Shown here piece after piece: positions 10,396-20,423 of a stretch of 64,000 nucleotides of DNA. Both the position numbers and the translations under genes were made by a program. The stretch's first letter is position 1. Each line of letters begins with the position of its first letter. The notes under the pieces are model-generated. The model ran no database searches, was not told the DNA's origin, and saw nothing but the letters and a program-made list of their open reading frames with translations. Source of the stretch: Chaetoceros tenuissimus (lineage: Eukaryota > Bacillariophyta > Thalassiosirophyceae > Chaetocerotales > Chaetocerotaceae); NCBI GenBank assembly GCA_021927905.1, contig BLLK01000027.1, forward strand, positions 434,001 through 498,000, in the 5' to 3' direction.

Positions 10396-11592
10396 ATGAG
10401 TAACTTTGACTCTTGTAATTGTTTAGGGCTTTTGGTCTACGTTGCGACAGGGGTTCTACAACCAATCATTATCGATTACCTTCGTCTCCATAATTTACTC
10501 GGACGTAAATTTCTACTGCTGCCAACCCTAGCTAATGTTTTGGGAATGGCGTCATGTGGACTCTTAGCATCTTCGGTTACTTGGTCTAACTTCAAAACTG
10601 TTTTTCGGTCGAATGCAAAATTAAGAAGAATGATTGTAATTACTGCAACTGTTGATTTACTTAGTGGTATGCTTCTTACTGGTGGTCTACTCTTAACTGG
10701 AGGGCAAATATTTGTGATCTTATATAATAGTTGTCCCGCTTGGACTGCATTACTTTCGAGATTTGTTCTCAAGAAAATGTTGACAGCTGCACAGCTATTA
10801 GGAGTTATACTCGTCTGTAGTGGTCTCATCTTAAATGTAGTCAGCTCTCAAATGCAGTTGTCAGAAAATGAAACGAAAGATAATAATCAAGTGAAAGTGG
10901 GAAATACCCAATCCTTCCTTGTTGTCATCGGATCAATCACAGTGTTACTTGGAAGTCTATTACATTCGTTGATGTTTGTGCTATCAGATATGTCCATGAG
11001 TACAGTACATCAATATGAAGAGGATCGGTCTCATCAGGAGAATTACTCGTCGTCGCACGCAAAGCGCAATTTAAATAGCGGCATGTCTGTTACTGGTGAA
11101 GTGTGGTCTTGTTGTTTGGGATCAATCGAAAGTATCTTTATGATGTTATGGGTTTCTGGAGGGATGATCATATATGGCTTTCAAGATGCAAGCGAATCTG
11201 ACATTGAGACGAATACAATTCCATGGAACAAATCAATATTTGGGTTTGTAGCATTAGTCTTTGTAGATGCAGTACACGCAGGAGCTTTTTTTACTTTATT
11301 GAAGAATCTTGGAGCTGTGGCATCTGCATTATTAAAGGGTGTACAAGCTATAGTCGTTATTGCATTGTCAAGCATACTATACTGTCCAACAGAAGCATCT
11401 CAGTGTTTGACTTTAATGAAAGCTGTAAGTGCAATTGTCGTCTTGGCAGGAGTCGTAACGTACGGCTATGGGGGTCGACAATTGAAACAGAAAAGGGAGG
11501 AAATTGAACCAATGAATCCAGATTCTTATAGACTAGATTCGTGTAGTTTTGATTGTGAAAGTCGCGCTGGAAGTAGAAGCCAGTTGCAATGA
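10396..11592 (+). CDS. Multipass membrane transporter of the drug/metabolite (DMT/EamA-like) superfamily
   Basis: 398 residues in one exon. About nine to ten hydrophobic segments are visible, arranged as two halves around a polar loop (residues about 205-235, Ser/His/Asn-rich). The pattern of short helices, GGQIFVILYNSCPAWTALLS followed by an AQLLGVILVCSGL helix, then GAFFTLLKNLGAVASALLKG with a final pair of helices, is that of DMT proteins such as nucleotide-sugar or triose-phosphate carriers and CRT-like transporters. The substrate is not predictable. The start is the first ATG, and the protein then runs straight into helix 1. It is convergent with the second MTHFR-like gene, with only 63 bp between their stops. 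Confidence 0.75.
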   Translation: MSNFDSCNCLGLLVYVATGVLQPIIIDYLRLHNLLGRKFLLLPTLANVLGMASCGLLASSVTWSNFKTVFRSNAKLRRMIVITATVDLLSGMLLTGGLLLTGGQIFVILYNSCPAWTALLSRFVLKKMLTAAQLLGVILVCSGLILNVVSSQMQLSENETKDNNQVKVGNTQSFLVVIGSITVLLGSLLHSLMFVLSDMSMSTVHQYEEDRSHQENYSSSHAKRNLNSGMSVTGEVWSCCLGSIESIFMMLWVSGGMIIYGFQDASESDIETNTIPWNKSIFGFVALVFVDAVHAGAFFTLLKNLGAVASALLKGVQAIVVIALSSILYCPTEASQCLTLMKAVSAIVVLAGVVTYGYGGRQLKQKREEIEPMNPDSYRLDSCSFDCESRAGSRSQLQ

Positions 11593-11655
11593 GCATGATG
11601 TCCAACAACGGCGAAGAGAACGAAAGCTTTTCTTGGTAGTGCTCATCAATATAAA

Positions 11656-12468
11656 CTAAATATTCTCCCGTGGTTTATTCACACACAGCAGAGCTTCTAA
11701 ATCGCAAATATTTTGCATTGGCATGAAGTGAAACCCATCAATAGATGTGTTCATTTCCAAGTTCCAAAGTTCCCGTTGTATCCATGCAAGACTGCTAAAG
11801 TATGGAGATTGAAAAAATGCCATGTGACTCTTGAACAGTGAGTCGTTTTCGAGTTCTGGCTGTCTAAGCAGAGTCAGCCAAAATTGCAAAGATTTGTTGT
11901 TTGATGGCATAGCTACTCCTGCAACATATTGTGTCCGAAGGCAATATTCACCATCACTTTGCGATATGGTTTTTTCGCGAGGATATGCGTTCAAAATATC
12001 AAATGCTGGAGATGATAGCAAGGGTTGAGTTATGATACCAGAGGCTCCAGCTGAAACCTTGTTTTTCACATCATCTATACTTTTCTCAGTGTTCGGATTT
12101 GAAGTTGCCCATACTTCTAATTTACTATCCTGATCTAGTAATACTCCTATTGCATCAGTTGATGACAACTTTGCAGATCGGGATTTACCATTGAAAATTT
12201 GCTCTTTTTCATTACCTCCAACGACTAGAAGCTTGTCAACACTTTCGTCCATTTCCACCACTAACTTTCTCAATGTCTTTTCATTATGATGACAAGCTGC
12301 TATGGTCATAATTTTGCCCTTGGAATCCAAATCAAAAAACTTCCTATCACTTTCACTGTAAACTTTTGGCAAATCAGGCAATACATAGTGAGAAATTTCA
12401 AGTCGTTTACTCAAATTGATCAGTCTTGGATGCCATTCAACTGTTCGGTAAAGTAGTGTGCTTTTCAT
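11656..12468 (-). CDS. Second MTHFR-like protein, stand-alone
   Basis: 270 residues in one exon. The resemblance to methylenetetrahydrofolate reductase is in the ordered blocks MTIAACHHNEKTL (TCxxxxxxEL), KLLVVGGNEKE (ALRGDxP position, Asp absent), LEVWATSNPN (AAYPExHP position), KVSAGASGIITQPLL (the family's AGAxxxxTQxFF, the strongest match) and YVAGVAMPSNNKS (PGIxPxxN). It ends in GFHFMPM, as MTHFR ends its barrel with FHFYTLN. The usual length is about 290, so the catalytic barrel is nearly complete, but the first FEFFPP strand is not obvious. It is probably a paralogue of the domain at 9000-9941, although the two are very divergent from each other. Enzymatic activity is uncertain. It is divergent from the bilin reductase at 13022. 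Confidence 0.6.
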   Translation of the reverse strand: MKSTLLYRTVEWHPRLINLSKRLEISHYVLPDLPKVYSESDRKFFDLDSKGKIMTIAACHHNEKTLRKLVVEMDESVDKLLVVGGNEKEQIFNGKSRSAKLSSTDAIGVLLDQDSKLEVWATSNPNTEKSIDDVKNKVSAGASGIITQPLLSSPAFDILNAYPREKTISQSDGEYCLRTQYVAGVAMPSNNKSLQFWLTLLRQPELENDSLFKSHMAFFQSPYFSSLAWIQRELWNLEMNTSIDGFHFMPMQNICDLEALLCVNKPRENI

Positions 12469-13021
12469 CCCTCCCTCCCCATTGAGTGTACTAGTAAATA
12501 AAGTAAAGTAAGAACTTGTATAACCATAACCTTTCCATTTTTTGTTGTGAATAATGCTTCTTCATTTTCATTTTTGCTCATTTTTGATGACGCCATTGAC
12601 CATTGACCATTGACGCCGACATTGTTCTACTTTCCGGGTTTCTTTTCTAAATCGTTATTTCCTTCCTTTTCTCTTCTCTCTCTTTTTCCTTGCAGTATCA
12701 ACTTGAACTATCTTTTTAACCGTGTTGGTGAAGATATTTGAAGATATCTTGTCTCTTCACCTTCAACGACGTGGAGGAGTAGAGGTTGAGGTTATCTCTT
12801 CGTGCATCTAATCGAAGAAGAGATAGTACAGCACTACGATTTTATGTTCTCACTTTGGGCATCGTCTCTTCTTTTGATCTCTTTCCATCAACAGACTTTA
12901 AAACATCATTCATATTTGTCTACAACAATATCTTTCAGCCTCTGTAAAGAATCCTTTGTTGTGACCTAAAAAGAAAAAAACTAGAAGCTACACGTTTTCC
13001 AAGTCAACATCAAGAAACAAA
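12469..13021. promoter_or_regulatory. Shared upstream region of the MTHFR-like gene and bilin reductase
   Basis: 550 bp between divergent starts. It holds TGACGCC at about 12588-12594 and again at 12611-12617, bracketing three tandem copies of CATTGAC. An ACGTGG box lies near 12769. Pyrimidine-rich runs follow closer to the bilin reductase. TGACGC is one form of the diatom CRE-like box. Its role here is inferred. Confidence 0.4.
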
Positions 13022-14188
13022 ATGAAACCACAACATCTCCTTCTCGCACCACTTGCGTTTACTTCTGTAAACGCTTTCTCTGCATCATCTACTTTGAGGC
13101 AACCATCTTCTCTCTCATCTATGAGATCAAACTTGAGAATGGACTCTGAGTCAAGTCTCGATGCTTCCGCTATGAACTCTATTTCAAGAACACTAGCGAA
13201 GTCAAACCTATCCATCAAGTCCAAACACACTCAAATCTTTGAACTTGATATCCCATCAACACCTATTCATGAAGCTGAAGTAGCACATGGAATGCCTTGG
13301 AGAGAAAGTATTGGCCAATCAGATCATGATGAGCCACTATTATACATGCCCTTCTGGGAATGGCAAATGGAACACATGAAGTCCACTCTTACCAATTTGC
13401 AGTGTGACGATGAAACTCTCAACTCCAACGAGTCTTTTTCTTACAACGAAAACCTTGACAAGAAAGCTCGAATTGTTTCCCATTGTTATAAATCCGATGA
13501 ATATAGGAAAATCCGTATGACCTACTACGATGCAGGTGACAACACTCAAGTGTTCAACTCAGTTTGGTATCCAGATCCACAGTACAATCTCCCTATTCTT
13601 GGGATTGACTTGCTTTCCTTCAATCGCAAGAAGTTCCTTGCAATTGTTGATTTCCAGCCACTTCATGAAGACGAAAGTGATCATGCTACGACATATGAGC
13701 ATCGCCTTGCACCAATCAAGGAACAATATGACTCGCTCAAGGGCAAAATGAGTTCCAAGTTTTACGATGAAACTCAATTTTTCTCTCAACAAATGTTGTT
13801 TGCTAGATTTGAGGACAACAAAGTAGTAACTGATGACCTCTTTCCAGCTTTCAAGAGATATGTCATGATGCACAATCGTCTCGTCAGGGAGACAGAACCT
13901 GCTAAAGACCCTTCTGATATTGCAACTATCATGGAATGTCAAACTGCATATGATACTTACAGTGCAGAGAGAGATCCAGCCACTGGTCTCTTTGCTGCTA
14001 TGTTTGGAAAGGAATGGGCCGATGATTATGTCTTTGACTTTTTGTTCTCCCTCAGTGAAAGAAAAGAAGGAGGTGTACAGATCCCACCTATGTTTGGAGG
14101 ATCACCAGCTGGTGGACAATCAAAAGGAGGAAATCCTTTTGCACAAGGTGGACCTAGGAAGGAGCAAACAGCGTCTTCCGCAAGATAA
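13022..14188 (+). CDS. Ferredoxin-dependent bilin reductase, PebB/PebA-like, plastid-targeted
   Basis: 388 residues in one exon. Residues 1-18 are a signal peptide ending VNA before FSASS, the Ala-Phe plastid import signature, followed by a Ser-rich transit region to about residue 60. The mature part matches ferredoxin-dependent bilin reductases throughout: YPDPQYNLPILGIDLLSF with the central Asp that protonates the bilin, then FLAIVDFQPL, a central ARF block, and the C-terminal block YSAERDPATGLFAAMFGKEW followed by YVFDFLFSL, closest by eye to PebB. Such enzymes reduce biliverdin or dihydrobiliverdin using plastid ferredoxin. Which of the PebA, PebB, PcyA or HY2 reactions it performs cannot be decided by eye. 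The Gly/Gln-rich tail after residue 365 lies outside the domain. Confidence 0.85.
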   Translation: MKPQHLLLAPLAFTSVNAFSASSTLRQPSSLSSMRSNLRMDSESSLDASAMNSISRTLAKSNLSIKSKHTQIFELDIPSTPIHEAEVAHGMPWRESIGQSDHDEPLLYMPFWEWQMEHMKSTLTNLQCDDETLNSNESFSYNENLDKKARIVSHCYKSDEYRKIRMTYYDAGDNTQVFNSVWYPDPQYNLPILGIDLLSFNRKKFLAIVDFQPLHEDESDHATTYEHRLAPIKEQYDSLKGKMSSKFYDETQFFSQQMLFARFEDNKVVTDDLFPAFKRYVMMHNRLVRETEPAKDPSDIATIMECQTAYDTYSAERDPATGLFAAMFGKEWADDYVFDFLFSLSERKEGGVQIPPMFGGSPAGGQSKGGNPFAQGGPRKEQTASSAR

Positions 14189-14464
14189 ATCATATTTAGG
14201 TTTTGTCAACGAGAGTGGAGAATATATTGTAAAATAGAAATTTTGTTTCGATTATTTTGTCGCCCATATATATTTATTCAGCGCTTATCTAATCTATAGA
14301 GTTCCTTCGAAGTAGTAGATCACTGGTAGGAGCTAAAACATAAGCTCCCTTAAACAATGATATCATGGATTCTCACAAAGTTTTTTGTGAACTCATACTC
14401 GTAGTCGAATACAGATGATGATCATGAATCATTTTAGTTATTCCTTGGAAATGCAAACTCCCAT
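14189..14464. other. Convergent 3' region
   Basis: This spacer lies between the stops of the bilin reductase and the tiny membrane-protein gene. It is AT-rich, with nothing recognised. Confidence 0.3.
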
Positions 14465-14701
14465 CTATTCTATGGATTTTCTTCCTCCACTGAATCTTCC
14501 AATACCGAGGATTATTGTAATTGTGGCAACAGCACCGGTGCCCCAAAGACAGATGCGCTTTGCCCACTCAAGAACTGATTCCTGATTTGTGTTCGCTGAA
14601 CGATATGCCGCAAGTTCGTCCGCATCTACACTTTTTCCGATCAAGACTCCACCTACGAAGCAAGACAAGTGAGTTATGGTTAGTAACTTTCCAAATGACA
14701 T
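14465..14701 (-). CDS. Tiny membrane protein, unknown function
   Basis: 78 residues from an ATG. It has two hydrophobic helices, residues about 5-23 (LLTITHLSCFVGGVLIG) and about 50-67 (CLWGTGAVATITIILGIG), separated by a short acidic/polar loop and followed by a basic tail (GGRKSIE). The amino-acid pattern is typical of small mitochondrial or plastid inner-membrane subunits, and other frames of the same stretch lack such order. I do not recognise a family. A spliced upstream exon is possible. Confidence 0.5.
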   Translation of the reverse strand: MSFGKLLTITHLSCFVGGVLIGKSVDADELAAYRSANTNQESVLEWAKRICLWGTGAVATITIILGIGRFSGGRKSIE

Positions 14702-15237
14702 GTTCTTGTGAAGGTTGATCAGGGCAATTTGAGATAATTTGCGAACAAATACATAACTCTCTCGCTACCATACCTACATCATGCATAGGTAACAACTTCG
14801 GTTGGGTTGGAACAATGATGGAAGAGATGGTGACGTCATTTTTTACCCCATTTAACGGGTTCTTATTGGATCATCTTCCTATTTTAAGAAATACGAAAAT
14901 ATGAACATTGGTTGTCATTTGATACTATGAAGAAGCCAAAAAAATATAATTCAAATGAGAAGGTGCATGAATAGAGAAAAATGAGCCATGCATTAGTAAT
15001 TGCTTGGTTGTGCTAGCTACGTCGAAACAATCGCAAGGGCATTCTTTCAGTTTATTCTTTGGTGGTGTGAAATTTTGATTTCTTTAACATTTAGATAACA
15101 AATATTGACGTACTTATTATGATTTTAGGCGCCATCATATCAACGCTTTGTCCTTTTAACATAAATTTCACATTTTTTTTCCTAGTCATCGACACCCTTT
15201 TGTATGAAAAAAACTTCCACAAGATGCAAGTATGACA
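14702..15237. promoter_or_regulatory. Intergenic region with a perfect CRE palindrome
   Basis: This is upstream of the tiny membrane-protein gene and downstream of the PqiA-like gene. A perfect 8-bp TGACGTCA is at about 14831-14838, about 130 bp from the tiny gene's start codon. The rest is AT-rich. Confidence 0.45.
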
Positions 15238-18200
15238 CTATACTTTTTCATTTTCAACTAATTGCTGGATGTTATCGGTTTCTATTTCGTTGTCATGTGC
15301 TGTATTCTGTCTTTTCAAAGCCCAACGATAAAAGTCTGTGAAAGTTGGAGGATATTTTAAGTCTTCCAATCCATCTTCGTCGTAAAGATCAACCGTTGTA
15401 TCTTGCGCATGTTTCGAAATTGAATTATATGAATATTCTTCAAGATCTCGTTGTGATGCAGCTTTAGTGATGAAATGAGTCAAAAAAGCTAAACATAGAG
15501 CACCAGCAGACAAGAACCATGCCCCATTTTCGACACTTGCTTCCGCTCTGAAGCATTGGCCATCAACACCAGCAACAATGTTTGCAGAGACTAGCATTTC
15601 AAAAATCTCGGTCAAGAAGCCGCAATAATCATTGATCATATATTCCGATACTGGTCCCAATTGCCAGGCTGCAATTATGATTGATAGTATAAATACTTCA
15701 GAGTATTGCCAAGCCATGAGGCATTCAGTCGCGACAAAGCTTCTTTTTCTAGTTATATCGCTCATTGGCACAGTCCACCTGAGTATAAGCAACAAAAGTT
15801 GCAAAATTGGAACTATTAAAACTGTCCATAGAAAAACAATGACAAGAGAAGATAGTCCAATATAATCCGATGTGTTGGATAAGAATTTGGCCTGTTCAAA
15901 AATGAGCTTCACGATATCAAAGAAACTGTATGATTCAAGTGCAGGTCGAAAGTTCTGTCCGGTTTCAATTGCAATTCCTATTAACCCAAAACTCTCAATA
16001 GAAAACATCTTCAAAACTAATCCAGTCATGAAGACGGTGATAGTGACAAAAGTCAGTATCGACAACAAAATGTCGATCAGTTTGGATGGGTAAAACGATA
16101 CATTTTTTTCGAGGCTATCATGAAATCTGTACTTGCGAAGAGACTCTTTCTTACTATCGAGGCTTGCCGAATCAGTGATATCATCTCGTAGGCAATTTTT
16201 TACAATTGCACGGTGAAAGTGGATCACAAAATGGGAGCTGATCTGCGATAGCAGTTGAGCTAGCATATTAGCATAAAGTCCCCATCGAGGAATAACAACG
16301 ATATCTAAACCATACAGATCAATACCAACATTTTGAGGTGAATTCACTGCTATGCGAAATCCGACTAGACTGACCAGGAGAACAAAGATGTCGATGAAAG
16401 ACCACTTTCCTAAGATATCTAACCAAATAAGCAAAGTTCCTCTTCGTTCCACTTTCACAATTTTGGGGGAAGCAAACCAAAGAAATAGAGTAATGCTCTG
16501 TTTCAGATATGGCTGAAACAACATAGTTAGTATGATTTTGCTATAAGATAGTGAATTTATATGGCAGAATGTGCAACTCACCCATATTCCAGAAAAAATG
16601 ATGATCATAATGGCTAATTCCTTAGCCCCCGCTTCCCACATGTCCCTGATCGAAGCTGCCAATGAGAAATCAAATATCTTGTTGATTTCGAGTTCATCCC
16701 CAGCTATACTTATGATCAAATCAACCTGCGCACCCAAGGACAAATGACCTGAAAGGAATAGTCCAATATTGCCTAAAATTATGATAGGAATCAATCCTCT
16801 CACAATGAATGGTACACATGGCGAAGTAAACAGAGAAGATGTTTCCGTGTTGACTTTTGATTCTTCTGCATCCCTAGCTTTTTGTATCATTTTCAAAGCA
16901 AGCGCTGTTTCATGATAATTTTCCGATGCTTTCCATTTCTTTACTCGTATTGATTTTGCTATTGATATAACATTCACTACAACAAAAGTGATGACAATAA
17001 TTACCGCAACTGCGATGATGAAGTTCAAAATGAAATTGTTTGCAGGTTCTGGAACTTTATTGTATGTCGGGTTTGCTGAACGTAATTCAGATACAAATTC
17101 AGCATAATCAAATGACGGATCGTAAGATTTTGAACTTGGGCATTGATATGCCGCAGCTGTTACTTGATTTTCAACAAGGCCGTAAACACCATTACCTCGA
17201 AAATTGTTCAAAAGTGTATCTAGGAGAGAATTCAATCCTTCAGTGAGGTCAACGCCAAGAGCATTAGCAATGTCAATAGCTCCGACTAGTGATGACAATC
17301 CTGTCGAACAATCATTGCAGTTTATATCCAAGTCAAAGGACCCTACTGCAAGGGATACCTTTTCAAGAGAAAGAGGGGTACTGTATTCTAAGGAAGCACC
17401 TTGTGACTGAGATAAAGTAGACATTAAGCAATTCATATTTGCCATGTTTGAGATAGGCATATTTAAAAGCTCCTCCTCAACCATAAGAAGAAGAATGCCC
17501 AGATTCACCAATAATTCGGTCATTTCCATTGTTATTTGGAAGTCATTTGTCAAGGACCCATCTGGCAAAAAGAAAAACAAAAATTGAGAAAATGCATAGG
17601 AGTGGCTATAAAGGGAAGATGCCAAAAATGCTTACCGTCAGTGCCGATGGAAAATAGTATATTGGTGCTGACTTTCAGTTTTTTCCCACCGGTGCCAAGA
17701 GTAGCTATACTTTCGAGCAGTTGCGGTGCTGATGCCTGAAATGGGTCGAACGGAAGACCAAGGCTGTCCAGATTTGCTAGTGTTGTATTGTAAATGTTTG
17801 CTACGATGGACAAATTTAGTTCACCCAAATTAAAGATAGTATCAATATTCAAAGTGCTGGGAAAGTGTAATGTCCCTGTTGTGCCACTTTGGTCCATGGT
17901 AAGATTTGCAATAATACCGTTTAGATCTATGGCGCTTTCATCGTAGACACTGGCCTTGACTTCGTCTAGCAGAGTGCTGACAACAAGAGGAAGGAAAGTA
18001 CCATATTGAGCTTGACCAGTTCCTCCTCTAACGACAGCGCCATTTTTAGGATACATGAGGTCAGGGAAATTAACCAATTCTGTTGAGTTTATACCATACC
18101 AGCACGAGGAATCATCATTGATTAGATCATCTATAATATCATTGACTGTACCTCTGATCAGTACTTGGAAAACGTATGGTAATATTCCGACCAAGGGACC

Positions 18201-19964
18201 CTCGTACATATCAAAAAATGCTAAGGAAAGAGAGGAAACTACCTCATCAATACCAGTCGAAATGAAACCATCCAAAGTTGCTGGAGTGAATTCACTAACC
18301 ATTACAGACAAATTGGATATTTCAATATCGTATATACTCTCAGAGAGACAAGACAGCAATGTCTCAATATTTGTCAGAGCCCCAAATTCGACGGAAGTGA
18401 GGTCACCAATGCTTACAGCTACCATTGCAGCAAAGTCGATTTCAATATCTTTTAAGCCAGCTTTAATTGTGATTTGCTCCGTGACGATTCCTATTCCGCC
18501 GTCTATAATGCTTCCGTCACTATCAGAGGCTTCAATCTGTAGATTTAGTACTATCTCAAAATCCAGAGATTGCCACTCAAATGCACTCCCAAGGGTGTAT
18601 TCTCCAATGCTTGATATAGGTACAAATTCTTGTAAAGTATCTAATCCATAAATATACACAGCGTCGATGGTAATCTTTGTGTCTGTTAATTGATCGTCAC
18701 CATCATATAGGTCGCCAAAAAGTGTTCCATTTAGAAATAATGCCCTATTTTCATTGAGAATACTATTTCGAAGAAGCTGATTGATGGCCAAGTCGGTATT
18801 ATTTCCGTTTGGTGAGTTTGGATCAACAACAATGTTCCCAAAGAACGAATTTATATAATCTAGAGCCTGTTTTATAATCATACCAAAATCGGATGAGAAG
18901 CCAAGAAACTCTTGGTCTGAGTTTTGCATAAGCTTTTTTTCGGGTAAAAGAGGATTTTTGAGATCATCACTGATGGGTTGTAAGTAGGGCTCCAGAAGTT
19001 CGTCCAATTGTGCAACCAAATCATTGAGTAGTGGAACAATTAAGTCTTGACTTGTATCATCAGGACACAAGAGATCTTTGATTGCAGATTCAATAGGACT
19101 TCGAAGTAATATCTCAAAAGTGTTCAACAAACTTCCCAGCACTCCACCTTTAGCATCAATGTCATTTATTGTAATATCTGGAACGCAATTTTCTCTTGAG
19201 GTTGAATTTGGTGGTTCTAGTTTGAAATCAGGTGAGTAGAATGAATAGGCAGCGTTGAACGAATTGTCTCTAGTGCTGACTGTAGCTGTCCCTTTTGAAC
19301 CCAACTACATTAATGATAACAAAATGGAAAAAGAATTGGCATTAGTTTCAGAAACATTCAGTAAATAGAGAGAGAAACGTTCAAAGTTACATTGATACTT
19401 ACAGCTCGCCATTCAATTTCACACTATGGATTTAGTAAAGGAATAAGATGATAATGTTTGAAAAATCAGAACACCATTAGTAAACAAAAACATATATCTC
19501 ATAGCAAGCTCAAATGTACTTACATAAACACCTAACCCCTCGACTGAAATGTCCAAGAGAGCAACAGTGTTACTTAAAAGTTCATGAGAAACTTCCAAGT
19601 CTTCGATTTGTACTTGACTACAAACTACTTCATCAATGTAAGCAGTAATAAATAACCCAACATCGATTGGCGGTAGAGGCGGTAAAACAAAAGAGACTGT
19701 ACTTAGTAGTTCGTTGAGTTCGTCAAAATCGCCCAGATTACGATAGGGTTGTAACATTTTTTGAGAAACCCAACTTTTTGCTCCCTTTACAAAGTCTGAT
19801 GAAAGGAATTTTTCAAGATGTGAGTCATCATTCTTGTAGTTTGGGTCATATGATCTATTGAATGAAACACCTAATGATATATCCTCTGGTGTGGATTGAA
19901 CTAAAGCCAATATTATTGTGGCAATTGTAACAAGAAAAGAGGTTCTGATGAAGTTGAAATACAT
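15238..19964 (-). CDS. Large PqiA-like polytopic membrane protein with a big lumenal/extracellular N-terminal half (five exons)
   Basis: Predicted exons are 19964-19524, 19423-19403 (21 nt), 19304-17636, 17561-16582 and 16512-15238, all in phase, for 1461 residues. The N-terminal about 25 residues are a signal peptide. The next roughly 850 are soluble and rich in Asp, Asn and amphipathic repeats, resembling TULIP/BPI-type lipid-binding folds in rhythm only. Several transmembrane helices follow. The part after helix 2 has GIWPYLK then LGKWSFIDIFVLL, the signature of PqiA-family inner-membrane proteins. In bacteria PqiA works with MCE proteins in lipid transport. A lipid-handling role at a eukaryotic membrane is inferred. 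Joining GVY + CEIEWRA + LGSKG through the microexon keeps the frame. The last intron (69 nt) is a multiple of three without a stop, so its retention would add 23 residues. Confidence 0.7.
19403..19423 (-). other. 21-nt microexon of the PqiA-like gene
   Basis: Seven codons (CEIEWRA) are flanked by CCATAG upstream and GTAAGT downstream on the minus strand, in phase 0 on both sides. The flanking introns are about 100 and 98 nt. Confidence 0.6.
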
Positions 19965-20423
19965 TTTTGCTCAATCTTCCAAAGATATATGTCAGATGTG
20001 ACAAGAACAGGATCGGTAGTAGGTAGCTGAGAGAACTTTTGATAGGATAGGCGAAGCAGATTCAATAAATGTGCAGAATTGTAAACTCTATTTCATCAAT
20101 CGTTATTGTGGATAGATTTTGTGGTAGTACAATACACTCAACAATGGTCGTGAAGTAATAAAGAAGAAGGGTCGTGGATAGAGGAATCGTGCTCATCAAA
20201 TTCTTATTTTCTTCTTTTTTAAATTTTTTTGACAATATCATTACAATAGAGACACTCTACATTAATAGAGTGTGTCTTCAGTGTCCTTTCTGCTTCATCG
20301 CCAACAACACAAACTACAGCGAGGAGCGAGGAACCATCAACACTATTCAAATTTAAAACAACACATAGTATTACCTCTTCAACCTGCAGACTCTACTGAT
20401 TGTATTTCTAATTCTTTCAAAGT
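19965..20423. promoter_or_regulatory. Shared upstream region of the PqiA-like and SCYL1 genes
   Basis: 460 bp between divergent starts, T-rich near 20205-20230. No clear element is seen. Confidence 0.3.

Noticed and set aside
13340-13942. Minus-strand frames inside the bilin reductase
   Set aside because: They are shadows of a strongly conserved plus-strand domain.
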